Below are positions 10,102 through 20,138 of a stretch of 64,000 bases of DNA, piece by piece. Under the pieces are notes generated by a model. That model did not search any database. It saw only the letters and a program-made list of their open reading frames with translations, and was not told the origin of the DNA. Positions within the stretch are counted from its first letter, which is position 1. Each line of letters begins with the position of its first letter. The stretch comes from Mycobacterium sp. 852014-50255_SCH5639931 (GTDB lineage: Bacteria; Actinomycetota; Actinomycetes; Mycobacteriales; Mycobacteriaceae): the NCBI RefSeq assembly GCF_001665605.1, contig NZ_LZSV01000017.1:248001-312000 (forward strand). The letters are read 5' to 3'. The position numbers were made by a program, and so were the translations under genes.

Positions 10102-12462
10102 ATGTCGACTGACTCCCGTGACTTCCAAGGCAAGATCGAGCTAGATATCCGGGACTCCGAGCCCGACTGGGGCCCATACGCCGCGCCGATCGCACCGGAG
10201 AACTCGCCGAACATCCTGTACCTGGTCTGGGACGACACCGGCATCGCGACGTGGGACTGTTTCGGCGGCCTGGTCGAGATGCCCGCCATGACCCGCATCG
10301 CCGAGCGTGGTGTGCGGCTGTCGCAATTTCACACCACCGCGCTGTGCTCGCCGACCCGGGCCTCGCTGCTGACCGGCCGCAACGCCACCACCGTCGGCAT
10401 GGCCACCATCGAGGAGTTCACCGACGCGTTCCCGAATGCCAACGGCCGGATCCCGTTCGATACCGCGCTGCTCTCCGAAGTGCTCACCGAGCGCGGCTAC
10501 AACACGTACTGCATCGGCAAGTGGCACCTGACGCCGCTCGAAGAGTCCAATCTGGCTTCGACGAAACGACATTGGCCGACCTCGCGCGGCTTCGAACGGT
10601 TCTACGGTTTCCTGGGCGGCGAGACCGACCAGTGGTATCCCGACCTGATGTACGACAACCATCCGGTCAACCCGCCGGGCACGCCCGAGGACGGCTATCA
10701 CCTCTCGAAGGACATCGCCGACAAGACCATCGAATTCATCCGCGACGCCAAGGTGATCGCGCCGGACAAGCCGTGGTTCAGCTACGTGTGCCCGGGCGCC
10801 GGGCACGCGCCGCACCACGTCTTCTCCGAATGGGCGGACCGCTACGCCGGCCGCTTCGACATGGGCTACGAGGCCTACCGCGAGATCGTGCTGGAAAACC
10901 AGAAGTCGATGGGCATCGTGCCGCCGGACACCGAACTCTCTCCGGTCAACCCGTACCTGGACGTCAAGGGGCCGCAGGGCGAGCCCTGGCCGCTGCAGGA
11001 CACGGTGCGGCCGTGGGATTCACTGAACGCCGACGAGAAGAAGCTGTTCTCCCGGATGGCCGAGGTTTTCGCTGGCTTCCTCAGCTACACCGACGCCCAA
11101 ATCGGCAGGATCCTGGACTATTTGGAGGAATCCGGTCAAATGGACAACACCCTCATCGTGGTGATTTCCGACAACGGCGCCAGCGGGGAGGGCGGCCCGA
11201 ACGGATCGGTCAACGAGGGCAAGTTCTTCAACGGCTACATCGACACCGTCGAAGAGAGCATGAAGCTGTTCGACCACCTCGGCGGCCCGGAGACCTACAA
11301 CCATTACCCGATCGGCTGGGCGATGGCCTTCAACACCCCGTACAAGCTGTACAAGCGGTACGCGTCGCACGAGGGCGGCATCGCCGACACGGCGATCATC
11401 TCGTGGCCCAATGGTGTTGCCGCACACGGGGAGATCCGCGACAACTACGTCAACGTCTGCGACATCACGCCCACGGTCTACGACCTGCTGGGCATGACGC
11501 CCCCCGACACCGTCCGGGGCATCGCGCAGAAGCCACTGGATGGCGTGAGTTTCAAAGCGGCCCTTGCTGATCCGGCCGCCGAGACCGCGAAGCAGACCCA
11601 GTTCTACTCCATGCTGGGCACCCGCGGGATTTGGCATCAGGGCTGGTTCGCCAACACCGTCCATGCGGCCACGCCGGCCGGCTGGTCGCACTTCGACGAC
11701 GATCGCTGGGAGCTGTTCCACATCGATGCCGACCGCAGCCAGTGCCACGACCTGGCCGCCGAGCACCCGGACAAGCTCGAAGAACTCAAGGCGCTGTGGT
11801 ACTCCGAAGCCGCCAAGTACAACGGGTTGCCGCTCTCGGACCTGAACATCCTCGAGACGATGACGCGGTTCCGCCCGTATCTCGGCGGTGACCGGTCCAG
11901 CTACGTCTACTACCCCGACTGCGCGGACGTGAGCAGCGGCGCCGCCGCCGAAATCCGCGGCAGGTCGTTCGCGGTGCTGGCCGAGGTGAGCGTGGATACC
12001 ACCGGCACGGAAGGGGTGCTGTTCAAGCAGGGCGGCGCCCACGGCGGGCACGTGCTGTTCATCCAGGATGGGCGCCTGCATTACGTCTACAACTTCCTGG
12101 GCGAACGGCAGCAGACGGTCTCCTCATCGGGCGCGGTGCCGCTCGGCAGGCACCTGCTCGGCGTGAACTATTCGCGGACCGGAACCGTGCCGAACAGCCA
12201 CACGCCGCTCGGCGACGTCACGTTGTTCATCGACGACGAGGTGGTCGGCACGCTCGCGGACGTGCAGACCCAGCCCGGAACGTTCGGGATCGCGGGTGCC
12301 GGGATCACCGTCGGCCGCAACGGCGGCTCGGGAGTGTGCAGCCGCTACAAAGCGCCGTTCTCATTCACCGGGGGCACCATCGCGCAGGTCACCGTCGACC
12401 TGTCCGGCCGGCCCTATGTAGACGTGGAAGCTGAAATTGCGCTTGCGTTTTCGCGCGACTGA
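10102..12462 (+). CDS. atsA: Type I arylsulfatase
   Basis: 786 residues, matching AtsA (Rv0711) of M. tuberculosis in length and position. The sulfatase domain begins with the metal-binding Asp pair in LVWDDTG (residues 44-45). The consensus CSPTR follows with Cys82, which must be oxidised to formylglycine for activity; KWHLTP and VISDNGASGEGG supply further active-site residues. The C-terminal ~200 residues form a beta-rich domain common in large actinobacterial sulfatases. No signal peptide is seen, so it is probably cytosolic. The activating enzyme is encoded nearby at 15270. It hydrolyses sulfate esters; the natural substrate is unknown. Confidence 0.95.
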   Translation: MSTDSRDFQGKIELDIRDSEPDWGPYAAPIAPENSPNILYLVWDDTGIATWDCFGGLVEMPAMTRIAERGVRLSQFHTTALCSPTRASLLTGRNATTVGMATIEEFTDAFPNANGRIPFDTALLSEVLTERGYNTYCIGKWHLTPLEESNLASTKRHWPTSRGFERFYGFLGGETDQWYPDLMYDNHPVNPPGTPEDGYHLSKDIADKTIEFIRDAKVIAPDKPWFSYVCPGAGHAPHHVFSEWADRYAGRFDMGYEAYREIVLENQKSMGIVPPDTELSPVNPYLDVKGPQGEPWPLQDTVRPWDSLNADEKKLFSRMAEVFAGFLSYTDAQIGRILDYLEESGQMDNTLIVVISDNGASGEGGPNGSVNEGKFFNGYIDTVEESMKLFDHLGGPETYNHYPIGWAMAFNTPYKLYKRYASHEGGIADTAIISWPNGVAAHGEIRDNYVNVCDITPTVYDLLGMTPPDTVRGIAQKPLDGVSFKAALADPAAETAKQTQFYSMLGTRGIWHQGWFANTVHAATPAGWSHFDDDRWELFHIDADRSQCHDLAAEHPDKLEELKALWYSEAAKYNGLPLSDLNILETMTRFRPYLGGDRSSYVYYPDCADVSSGAAAEIRGRSFAVLAEVSVDTTGTEGVLFKQGGAHGGHVLFIQDGRLHYVYNFLGERQQTVSSSGAVPLGRHLLGVNYSRTGTVPNSHTPLGDVTLFIDDEVVGTLADVQTQPGTFGIAGAGITVGRNGGSGVCSRYKAPFSFTGGTIAQVTVDLSGRPYVDVEAEIALAFSRD

Positions 12463-13111
12463 AGCCCTGGCGCTGTGCTTGTTGGCGCTCGCTGCGGTGG
12501 GATGTGAGAAGACCACCGGCGGAACGGCCATCGGTGGCACCGCCGCGTCGACGTCGGCCACCACGCGAGTTTCCGACCCGGCCGAGCCGGTGCCCGGCAT
12601 CGAAACCACGCTGCCCGACCACATTCCGCCCAATGCCTTGGTTTGCTTCCCGCCGCCCGCCAGCGGCTCCATGACCAAGGCATCGGTGGCGGACCCGGTG
12701 GCGCCCGTGCTCACGGTCCCGTTGCCCGACGGCTGGAATGCGGCCCCCGGCACGGGCGACGTGGCGTTGACGTCGACCGGCCCCGACCGCATGTCGGTGC
12801 GCGTGACCATCGCCCGCACCGACCTCGGCCCCGGTGGCGCGTTCCTGCGTTACGCCACCGACTTGGGCACGGCGAACCCGGGGGCCAAGGTCACCGTCAC
12901 GGCGGCCCAATTCTGCGGTTACAGCAGCCAGCTGCTCAGCGGGACCAACGGAGGGGCCGGAGCAAACGAGTTCGCCGACCGCATCACCCACATCTGGACC
13001 AACACCGAGGCGTACCTGGTCGCCGTCCATCTGGAGGGGCCCGGCAAAGCGCCCGGTTTCGAAGCGGCAAAATCGACGGTAATGCAGCAATTCGCCGTCA
13101 TTATCCCCTGA
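12437..13111 (+). CDS. Lipoprotein, LpqN/LpqT-like
   Basis: 224 residues with a lipoprotein signal peptide: basic n-region, hydrophobic core and lipobox A-V-G-C at Cys23. The mature domain (PLPDGWNAAPG...; FLRYATDLG...; two further Cys) resembles mycobacterial Lpp-LpqN proteins, a family with few functional data. The TTG at 12437 is the first usable start; it is preceded by TGGAAG and overlaps the end of atsA by 26 bases, suggesting coupled expression. Anchored on the outer face of the membrane. Confidence 0.75.
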   Translation: MRLRFRATEALALCLLALAAVGCEKTTGGTAIGGTAASTSATTRVSDPAEPVPGIETTLPDHIPPNALVCFPPPASGSMTKASVADPVAPVLTVPLPDGWNAAPGTGDVALTSTGPDRMSVRVTIARTDLGPGGAFLRYATDLGTANPGAKVTVTAAQFCGYSSQLLSGTNGGAGANEFADRITHIWTNTEAYLVAVHLEGPGKAPGFEAAKSTVMQQFAVIIP

Positions 13112-13154
13112 AATTTGCCGTTGTCCCTGTTAGCATCTGGCCCGTGATGCCTCA

Positions 13155-14090
13155 ATGACCGCCGGGACTCCGGCGCCTCCCGCGCCGCCGGCGCCCGCCA
13201 ACCACCGGGGTCGGCAAATCGCCATCGCTTTTGGAATCGTCGCCTCCATCATTGTCATCTACGCTCTTTCGCTGATCGCTGTGCACCTGCTGGCAAAGTC
13301 GGCGCCCGCGCTCCCCTCGGTGGATTTGAGCAAGGTGGAGGCTGAAGACAGCGTCGTTCAGGTACGGCTGGAGAAGCTGGATACCGTCGCGAACCGCTTG
13401 ACGGTGAATGTGACCGTCTACCCCAAGGATTCGTTGTACGACAAGAACTTCGGGGTGCTGACCACCGACGCCGCGGTGCGCCTGTATCCCGACAACGACC
13501 TCGGCGACCTGCAATACCCGGTCGGAAAATCGCCGGCCCAGGTCAGCACGACCATCGTCGCGCACGGCGATCCCGCCAACTGGCCGTTCGACACGTACAA
13601 GACCGAGGTCATCGCCGCCGACGTGTTCACCGGTACCGGCGCCAGCCGCGAAAAGGCGCCTGCCCGCGTCGAGGCGACCGGAAAGTTGGACGGCTGGGAC
13701 GCCACCGTCACCCGCGTCCACGACCCCGAGGACGCCAACCCCGATGTGCAGGACGATCTGATCATCACGCTGCAACGGTCCAAGGGCGCGCTCATCTTCG
13801 ACGTCGGCATCTGCCTGGTCCTCATCGCCCTGCCGGTGCTGGCATTGTGGGTGGCCATCCCGATGGCGTTGGGCCGGACCACCTTCCTGCCGCCGTTGGG
13901 AACCTGGTTCGCGGCGCTGCTGTTCGCCGTCGTCCCGCTGCGCAACTTCCTGCCAGGATCTCCACCGCCGGGTTCCTGGATCGACCAGGCCGTCGTGCTG
14001 TGGGTATTGATAGGGCTGGTTTCGGCGATGTCCCTGTTCATCGTCGCCTGGTGGCGATCCCGTGAGAAAAAGCCGCCGAAGAGGGCCTGA
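13155..14090 (+). CDS. DUF4436 membrane protein (copy 1)
   Basis: 311 residues. A Pro/Ala-rich cytosolic start is followed by one TM helix (~22-46), an extracytoplasmic domain of ~165 residues, then three C-terminal TM helices (~215-300). LYPDNDLGDLQYPVGKSP and PPPGSWIDQAVVLWVLIGL mark the DUF4436 family (Rv0713-like). A second member lies at 16377-17339 with the same topology and closely similar sequence, so the two are paralogues. Function unknown; the location suggests a link with the sulfatase/FGE genes. Confidence 0.85.
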   Translation: MTAGTPAPPAPPAPANHRGRQIAIAFGIVASIIVIYALSLIAVHLLAKSAPALPSVDLSKVEAEDSVVQVRLEKLDTVANRLTVNVTVYPKDSLYDKNFGVLTTDAAVRLYPDNDLGDLQYPVGKSPAQVSTTIVAHGDPANWPFDTYKTEVIAADVFTGTGASREKAPARVEATGKLDGWDATVTRVHDPEDANPDVQDDLIITLQRSKGALIFDVGICLVLIALPVLALWVAIPMALGRTTFLPPLGTWFAALLFAVVPLRNFLPGSPPPGSWIDQAVVLWVLIGLVSAMSLFIVAWWRSREKKPPKRA

Positions 14091-14093
14091 CGC

Positions 14094-15224
14094 CTACTCC
14101 GGATTCGGTGCCTCCACCGAGCTGATCGCGTCGACGGCGCTCGAGACCCTGGCCTGGAAGTTGGGCGACAGCGGGATGTATCCGCTCTTCGCCAGCTCCA
14201 CCTGGCCGGGTCCGATCGCCGCCTGCAGGAACGCCTTGACGGCCTTGGCGACGTCCAGCGTCGGGTACTTCGAGCAGACGATCTCGTAGGTGGCCAAGAC
14301 GATCGGGTAGACGTCGGGCTGGGCGGGGTTGTAGAACGACGAGATGTCGAGCACCAGGTCGTTGCCGCTACCGACGATCTTGGCGCCGGTGATGGTCTTG
14401 CCGACGGTGTCGGTGCCGATCCGCACCGGCCGCAACGACCTGCGGCTCGCCGGGGTTTTGATCTCGGCGGCGTAAAGCCCTTGCTGCAGCGCGAAAGACA
14501 GCTCGTTGTAACTGATTGCGCCCTCGGTCGATTTCACCAGTGCCGCGGTGCCGTTGTTGCCGGTGGCGCCGGTGCCGACGCCGCCGTTGAACGCCTTGCC
14601 GGTGCCCTTGCTCCAGGCCCCGCCGGACGCGGCCTGCAGGTAGGACTGGAAGTTGTCGGTGGTCCCGGACGCGTCGCTGCGGTAGATGACACGAATCTCT
14701 TCGGCCGGCATCGATGCGTTGAGCGCGGTGAGCGCCGGGTCATCCCAGCGCGTGATGGTGCCGTCGAAGATCTTGGCTATCGTCGACGCGTCGAGCACCA
14801 AGGAGTCCACCGAGCCGAGGTTGTAGGTGATGGCCAGCGGGCCGAACACCACCGGCAGGTTCCACGCGTCGGCGCCGCCGCAGCGTTGTTTGGCCGCGGC
14901 ATATTGGTCTCCGGACAGCGGCGTGTCCGATCCGCCGAAATCCGTTTTGCCGGCCAGGAAGTCGCCGATTCCGGCGCCCGATCCGTTCGCGGTGTAGTTG
15001 AGGGTCTGGCCGGCGCAGACCTTCCCGTAGGCGGCGACGAACTTCGTCATCGCATTGGCCTGCGCGGTCGAGCCGCTGGCCGTCAGAGCCTGCTTGCCGC
15101 CGCACTCCACCTTGGCGCCGGCGGCATACGCCAGCATCGGGTGGGAATCGGTGCTGCATGCTGAGACCGCCACTGCCGCCGCAGCGAACAGGCTGATGGC
15201 GGCCGCCGGTGGATTGCGCTTCAC
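14094..15224 (-). CDS. pstS: Periplasmic phosphate-binding lipoprotein PstS
   Basis: 376 residues on the opposite strand to its neighbours. A lipoprotein signal ends in V-S-A-C (Cys23). The mature part is a PstS-type substrate-binding protein: [36 protein letters not shown] and [16 protein letters not shown] contain the Ser/Thr/Asp phosphate ligands. It would deliver phosphate to a PstCAB transporter, whose genes are not in the window. It sits convergent to the DUF4436 gene with a 3-bp gap, so it looks like an insertion into the atsA-FGE group. Confidence 0.93.
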   Translation of the reverse strand: MKRNPPAAAISLFAAAAVAVSACSTDSHPMLAYAAGAKVECGGKQALTASGSTAQANAMTKFVAAYGKVCAGQTLNYTANGSGAGIGDFLAGKTDFGGSDTPLSGDQYAAAKQRCGGADAWNLPVVFGPLAITYNLGSVDSLVLDASTIAKIFDGTITRWDDPALTALNASMPAEEIRVIYRSDASGTTDNFQSYLQAASGGAWSKGTGKAFNGGVGTGATGNNGTAALVKSTEGAISYNELSFALQQGLYAAEIKTPASRRSLRPVRIGTDTVGKTITGAKIVGSGNDLVLDISSFYNPAQPDVYPIVLATYEIVCSKYPTLDVAKAVKAFLQAAIGPGQVELAKSGYIPLSPNFQARVSSAVDAISSVEAPNPE

Positions 15225-15269
15225 GTTGACACACTTACAGCCGGCGATTAACGGACAAACAAACTGCCG

Positions 15270-16244
15270 ATGAACTGGTCATTCGTCGCGGTGAGCACCG
15301 CCCGCCTGCCGGCGTCATACCCTGAACTGGTGCTCACCGAGCTGGTCGACCTACCGGGCGGATCGTTCCGCATGGGGTGCACCAGCTTCTATCCCGAAGA
15401 GGCGCCGATCCACACCGTCACCCTGCCCGCATTCGCGGTGGAGCGACACCCGGTGACCAACGCGCAGTTCGCCGAATTCGTCGCCGCCACAGGCTTTGTG
15501 ACGGTTGCCGAGCGGCCTATCGACCCGGCGCTGTACCCGGGGGCGGACCGGGCCGATCTGCGTCCGGGCGCCATGGTCTTTCGTCCCACTCCCGGCCCGG
15601 TCGACCTGCACGACTGGCGGCAATGGTGGGACTGGGTACCGGGCGCCAGCTGGCGCCATCCGTTCGGGCCGGACAGTGATCTCACCGACCGGGCCGAGCA
15701 CCCGGTGGTGCAGGTGGCCTACTCCGACGCCGCCGCGTACGCGCGGTGGGCCGGCCGGCGGCTGCCGACCGAGGCCGAGTGGGAGTATGCGGCCCGCGGC
15801 GGGGGCACGGGCACGTATGCGTGGGGGGACGAACCGAACCCCGACGGTCGGCTGATGGCCAACACCTGGCAGGGCCGCTTCCCATACCGCAACGATGGCG
15901 CCCTGGGCTGGGTGGGCACATCGCCCGTGGGGACGTTCCCCCCCAACGGGTTCGGCCTGCTCGACATGATCGGCAACGTCTGGGAGTGGACCGCTACACG
16001 GTTCTCCGCGCACCACCGCCTCGACGAGCCACCGAAAGCGTGTTGCGCCCCGACAGGGCCGGCGGATCCGGCCGTCAGCCAGACGCTGAAGGGCGGTTCG
16101 CACCTGTGCGCGCCGGAATACTGCCACCGCTATCGTCCGGCCGCGCGGTCACCGCAGTCGCAGGACACCGCGACCACCCACATCGGGTTCCGGTGTGTCA
16201 CACAGCAAACTCGGGCCACTCCCGGCGGCGCCGCCCACAGCTGA
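15270..16244 (+). CDS. Formylglycine-generating enzyme (SUMF1 family)
   Basis: 324 residues from the ATG at 15270; a GTG at 15330 would give 304 residues and matches the start of Rv0712 better, so the true start is open. FGE features are [38 protein letters not shown] and the C-terminal [19 protein letters not shown], in which Cys280 and Cys285 form the copper-binding catalytic pair. FGE converts the Cys of CxPxR in sulfatases to formylglycine, so AtsA Cys82 is its obvious client. Confidence 0.94.
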   Translation: MNWSFVAVSTARLPASYPELVLTELVDLPGGSFRMGCTSFYPEEAPIHTVTLPAFAVERHPVTNAQFAEFVAATGFVTVAERPIDPALYPGADRADLRPGAMVFRPTPGPVDLHDWRQWWDWVPGASWRHPFGPDSDLTDRAEHPVVQVAYSDAAAYARWAGRRLPTEAEWEYAARGGGTGTYAWGDEPNPDGRLMANTWQGRFPYRNDGALGWVGTSPVGTFPPNGFGLLDMIGNVWEWTATRFSAHHRLDEPPKACCAPTGPADPAVSQTLKGGSHLCAPEYCHRYRPAARSPQSQDTATTHIGFRCVTQQTRATPGGAAHS

Positions 16245-16376
16245 AACGACGAGCGGGTTACCGCCGGATGGACGGCGAGTGACGTGGCCTGCATCGGCGC
16301 GCAGGGTGTGCGGGAGGTCGCTAGCATCTGACCACGTGTGGCCCTCGACGAGCCTTGAATCATCAGTGGCTTACCA

Positions 16377-17339
16377 ATGACCGCCGAGGCTCCCGCGGCA
16401 CCGGCACCGCCGCCCCCATCGGACGCGCCGGCACCGTCCGCACCGCCGGCCCGCAAACACATGGCGAAGCGGCCGCGCATCGTGATCGGGGTGGCCGTCC
16501 TGGCGGTGGTCGTCACGGCCTACATGCTGTCCCTGTTCGGCGTCCACTGGCTGGAGAGGTCCGAGGGGCCGCTGCCTCCGCTGGACCTGGGCCAGGGCGG
16601 GGGCGACGCGACCATTGTGCAGCTGCAGGTCGAGGAATTGAAGCCGGTCGCCAAGCGCCTCGCGGTGAATGTGCTTGTCTATCCGGGGATTTCGGCCTAC
16701 GACAACCGATTCGACGTGTTGGGCACCGACGTCGCCGTGCGCCTGTACCCGACGAGCGACCTGGGCGACCTGCACTACCCGAAGGGCAAGGCGCCGGCGC
16801 AACTCAGTACCACGGTCGTGGCGCACGGTGATCCGGGCAACTGGCCGTTCGACTCCTACCGGACCGAGCCGATCTCCGCCGACGCCTTCGTCGGTTCGGG
16901 CGACAACCTGAAGAAGGTGCCCGCCCGGGTCGAGGTGACCGGGGAGTTGGACGGATGGGACATCACCGTCAACCGCGTCCACGACCCCGGAGCGCTCCCG
17001 ACGCAGCGCGGCACCGACAACGGGAACGTGGTCATCACCCTGAAGAGGGCCAAGGGCCCGCTGATCTTCGACCTGGGCATCTGCCTGGTCCTCATCAGCC
17101 TGCCCACCCTGGCGCTGCTGGTCGCCATTCCGATGGCGCTGGGCAGAAGGAAGTTTCTGCCGCCGTTCGCCACCTGGTACGCCGCGAACCTGTTCGCCAT
17201 CGTCCCGCTGCGCAACATCCTTCCCGGCGCACCACCGCCCGGTTCGTGGATCGACCAGGCCATCGTCCAATGGGTGCTGATCGCGCTCGTCACGGCGATG
17301 AGCTTGTACATCTCTGCCTGGGTCCGGCAAGGGGACTAG
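16377..17339 (+). CDS. DUF4436 membrane protein (copy 2)
   Basis: 320 residues with the same plan as copy 1: Pro/Ala-rich N-terminus, TM helix (~36-56), external domain with LYPTSDLGDLHYPKGKAP and VVAHGDPGNWPFDSY, three C-terminal TM helices and PPPGSWIDQAIVQWVLIAL. This copy occupies the position of Rv0713, directly after FGE, so it is probably the ancestral one. Even the start context (CAATGACCGCC) resembles copy 1. Function unknown. Confidence 0.85.
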   Translation: MTAEAPAAPAPPPPSDAPAPSAPPARKHMAKRPRIVIGVAVLAVVVTAYMLSLFGVHWLERSEGPLPPLDLGQGGGDATIVQLQVEELKPVAKRLAVNVLVYPGISAYDNRFDVLGTDVAVRLYPTSDLGDLHYPKGKAPAQLSTTVVAHGDPGNWPFDSYRTEPISADAFVGSGDNLKKVPARVEVTGELDGWDITVNRVHDPGALPTQRGTDNGNVVITLKRAKGPLIFDLGICLVLISLPTLALLVAIPMALGRRKFLPPFATWYAANLFAIVPLRNILPGAPPPGSWIDQAIVQWVLIALVTAMSLYISAWVRQGD

Positions 17340-17465
17340 CCCTCGAAGGGGGCCAAAAAAGGTCACCCAAGCGGTAGCGTCATTACTTGCTGGCTGGGCC
17401 GTCGACGCTATGTGTCACCCCAAGCACTCGGCAACGCCCCAGCGGCGATGTGACGGGAGGCAAGC

Positions 17466-17756
17466 ATGAAGCGCGGCATCGTCGGCGGATTCGCCAGCCT
17501 GCTCCTGGCCGCGGAGCTGATCGCCTCGGCGCCGCCGGCCAGCGCCGGCTGCCAGTACGGGGGAAACGTCCTCAGTAAGTGCGACGGACCGGTCCAGACC
17601 GACGGCACCTGGCAACGTTGCGTGGCAGTTCCCCGCTTGATTCCCAACGGCGCCAGTTCCTACCTGGTGCCCGACGGGCACTGCGAGTCGATGGGGCCCG
17701 ACCAGCACCCCTCGGATCCCGCCTTCGCCGACCCGCCGATGCACATCGACGGCTGA
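17466..17756 (+). CDS. Small secreted CDGP-domain protein
   Basis: 96 residues with a Sec signal peptide (MKRGIVGGFASLLLAAEL core, cleavage probably after ASA). The ~67-residue mature protein holds four Cys, a CDGPVQTDGTWQRC segment and a C-terminal DGHCESMG region. This matches a small family of exported mycobacterial proteins named after the CDGP motif, of unknown function. GGGAGGC precedes the ATG. Confidence 0.75.
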   Translation: MKRGIVGGFASLLLAAELIASAPPASAGCQYGGNVLSKCDGPVQTDGTWQRCVAVPRLIPNGASSYLVPDGHCESMGPDQHPSDPAFADPPMHIDG

Positions 17757-17857
17757 GCCGCGAGGGATGTCTTCGCAGCCCGGCGCGTGCCCCGGATTCT
17801 CTAGATGTGTCCGTAGTCGCGAACGGGCCGCCACTGCTTTAGGTGGAGGATTTGGAG

Positions 17858-18394
17858 ATGCCCGCGTCCCTGCCCCCACTGGCGGCCGAAGATTACGCCT
17901 GCGCTGATTGTGGAATGAGTTACTCGGACACTCGGCCCGACGAGGCGGCCGGTGTCATCGCCGGCCTGCCTGACGCGGTTCGGGAGGCGATCTCCGCGAT
18001 CCCGCCCGGGGCGCGGCGGTCACGGCCCAGTCCCGAAGTGTGGTCGGTCGCCGAATACCTCTGCCATCTGCGGGACGTCTACGTCTCCTTCACCATCCGG
18101 CTGCACCGCGTCCGCACCGAGCACGAGCCCGCGTGCGAGCCGATGTTCAACGATCTGCGGGCCCGCCGTTTCCGGTACAACGATTGCGACATCGACGCCA
18201 CGCTCGACGAGCTCGCGGCCGCGGTGGCGGGCTTCCGCGACGAGGTCGCGCGCGTCAAAGACCAGGACTGGGACCGCACCGCGACCCGGTTGCCGGGCGA
18301 ACAGCGCACCGCCCGCTGGTTCGTGCGCCAGGCGATGCACGAAGGCGTGCACCACCTCGGCGATATCCGGAGAATCGGGGGAACGGCTCCTTGA
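17858..18394 (+). CDS. DinB-like four-helix protein
   Basis: 178 residues from the ATG at 17858; GGTGGAGG eight bases upstream supports this start over the GTG at 17843. A short N-terminal C-x2-C (ACADC) precedes a DinB/YfiT-type helical bundle with WSVAEYLCHLRDV and HEGVHHLGDIRRIG, whose His residues usually bind a metal. Such proteins include mycothiol- or bacillithiol-dependent transferases and hydrolases, but the substrate here is unknown. Confidence 0.7.
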   Translation: MPASLPPLAAEDYACADCGMSYSDTRPDEAAGVIAGLPDAVREAISAIPPGARRSRPSPEVWSVAEYLCHLRDVYVSFTIRLHRVRTEHEPACEPMFNDLRARRFRYNDCDIDATLDELAAAVAGFRDEVARVKDQDWDRTATRLPGEQRTARWFVRQAMHEGVHHLGDIRRIGGTAP

Positions 18395-18424
18395 GCCCGC
18401 CCTAAAGCCGCCTCGGCCGCGAAT

Positions 18425-18471
18425 TTGGCTCTGAGCTGGTCGTCACCTAGACTCTAGGGGTTGCCTTGGGC
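18425..18471 (+). promoter_or_regulatory. Promoter and initial transcribed sequence of the spc operon
   Basis: TTGGCT (18425-18430), 17-bp spacer, TAGACT (18448-18453), six bases, then GTTGCCTTGGGC (18460-18471). The -35 sequence, spacer length, gap and 12-base start match the S10 promoter almost exactly. The 135-nt leader up to rplN follows. Confidence 0.65.
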
Positions 18472-18594
18472 AGACCTCGGCCGGTGCGAATCGGCCCCGC
18501 GTGCCCTTCGGTGACAAAGACCGCGCATGTCAGGTTATTCGGTGGGCTGTGGCTTGCCTCCTGCCGTGCACACGCAACCAGGTCAGGAGATCGA

Positions 18595-18963
18595 GTGATT
18601 CAGCAGGAATCGCGGCTGAAGGTCGCCGACAACACCGGCGCCAAGGAGATCTTGTGCATCCGGGTGCTCGGCGGTTCGTCGCGACGCTACGCCGGCATCG
18701 GGGACGTCATCGTCGCCACCGTCAAGGACGCCATTCCCGGCGGCAACGTCAAGCGCGGGGATGTGGTCAAGGCCGTCGTGGTGCGCACCGTCAAGGAGCG
18801 CCGCCGCCCGGACGGCAGCTACATCAAGTTCGACGAGAACGCCGCGGTGATCATCAAGCCCGACAACGACCCGCGCGGCACGCGCATCTTCGGCCCCGTC
18901 GGCCGCGAGCTGCGTGAGAAGCGGTTCATGAAGATCATTTCGCTGGCCCCGGAGGTGTTGTAG
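18595..18963 (+). CDS. rplN: 50S ribosomal protein L14
   Basis: 122 residues from a GTG preceded by [27 protein letters not shown] and [14 protein letters not shown] are typical of L14, which forms part of intersubunit bridges and binds the silencing factor RsfS. First gene of the spc operon; an 8-kb island separates it from rpsQ. Confidence 0.98.
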
Positions 18964-19281
18964 ATGAAAATCAAGAAGGACGACACCGTCCTGGTCATCG
19001 CCGGCAAGGACAAGGGCGCCAAAGGCAAGGTGCTCAAGGTTTACCCGGAGCGCAACCGGGTCCTGGTCCAGGGCGTCAACTCGATCAAGAAGCACACCGC
19101 GGTTTCGAGCAACCAGCGCGGAGCCCAGTCGGGTGGAATCGTCACCCAGGAGGCGCCGATCGATGCCTCCAACGTGATGGTGGTCGACTCCGACGGTAAG
19201 CCCACCCGCGTCGGCTACCGGGTCGACGAGGAGACCGGCAAGCGGGTTCGTATCTCCAAGCGCAACGGCAAGGACATCTGA
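18964..19281 (+). CDS. rplX: 50S ribosomal protein L24
   Basis: 105 residues, starting immediately after the rplN stop. The KOW motif [20 protein letters not shown] identifies L24, an assembly initiator for the 50S subunit. The stop overlaps the rplE start. Confidence 0.98.
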   Translation: MKIKKDDTVLVIAGKDKGAKGKVLKVYPERNRVLVQGVNSIKKHTAVSSNQRGAQSGGIVTQEAPIDASNVMVVDSDGKPTRVGYRVDEETGKRVRISKRNGKDI

Positions 19282-19844
19282 TGACCACCGCAGAGAAAGT
19301 TCAGCCCCGCCTGAAAGAGCGCTACCGCAGCGAGATTCGCGATTCGTTGCAGCAGCAGTTCGGCTACGGGAACGTCATGCAGATCCCGACCGTGACGAAA
19401 GTCGTTGTCAACATGGGCGTCGGCGATGCGGCGCGGGACGCGAAGCTGATCAACGGCGCGGTCAACGACCTTGCGCTGATCACCGGGCAGAAGCCCGAGA
19501 TCCGCAGGGCGCGCAAGTCCATCGCACAGTTCAAGCTGCGCGAGGGCATGCCGATCGGCGCCCGCGTCACCCTGCGCGGAGACCGGATGTGGGAGTTCCT
19601 CGACCGTCTCACCTCGATCGCGTTGCCCCGTATCCGTGACTTCCGCGGGCTTTCGCCCAAGCAGTTCGACGGTGTGGGCAACTACACGTTCGGGCTGGCC
19701 GAGCAGTCGGTGTTCCACGAGATCGACGTGGACAAGATCGACCGGGCTCGCGGCATGGACATCAACGTCGTCACCTCGGCGACGACCGACGACGAAGGAC
19801 GAGCGCTGTTGCGGGCCCTCGGCTTTCCCTTCAAGGAGAACTGA
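19281..19844 (+). CDS. rplE: 50S ribosomal protein L5
   Basis: 187 residues with [19 protein letters not shown] and the [17 protein letters not shown] region of L5, which binds 5S rRNA and contacts the P-site tRNA. The N-terminus carries a short actinobacterial extension. Overlaps rplX by one base. Confidence 0.98.
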   Translation: MTTAEKVQPRLKERYRSEIRDSLQQQFGYGNVMQIPTVTKVVVNMGVGDAARDAKLINGAVNDLALITGQKPEIRRARKSIAQFKLREGMPIGARVTLRGDRMWEFLDRLTSIALPRIRDFRGLSPKQFDGVGNYTFGLAEQSVFHEIDVDKIDRARGMDINVVTSATTDDEGRALLRALGFPFKEN

Positions 19845-19848
19845 GCAG

Positions 19849-20034
19849 ATGGCGAAGAAGGCACTGGTCAACAAGGCCGCACGCAAGCCGAAGTTCGCGG
19901 TGCGCGGCTACACGCGCTGCAACAGGTGCGGCCGCCCGCGCGCGGTCTTCCGCAAATTCGGCCTGTGCAGGATCTGCCTGCGCGAGATGGCGCACGCGGG
20001 CGAGCTGCCCGGCGTGCAAAAGAGCAGCTGGTAA
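19849..20034 (+). CDS. rpsZ: 30S ribosomal protein S14, zinc-binding type
   Basis: 61 residues. Two C-x2-C pairs (CNRCGRPR and CRICLREMA) form the zinc ribbon of the short S14 class, unlike the longer Cys-free S14 that mycobacteria express under zinc starvation. The C-terminus LPGVQKSSW is standard. It starts four bases after the rplE stop. Confidence 0.97.
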   Translation: MAKKALVNKAARKPKFAVRGYTRCNRCGRPRAVFRKFGLCRICLREMAHAGELPGVQKSSW

Positions 20035-20138
20035 GAGCCAGGACCCCAAGACCAACCCAGAACAGGCACGCGACAGGCCCGGACCGGGAACCACCGCGAG
20101 GAAGGTGACAGACACTGTCATGACTGCGACAACAACGA

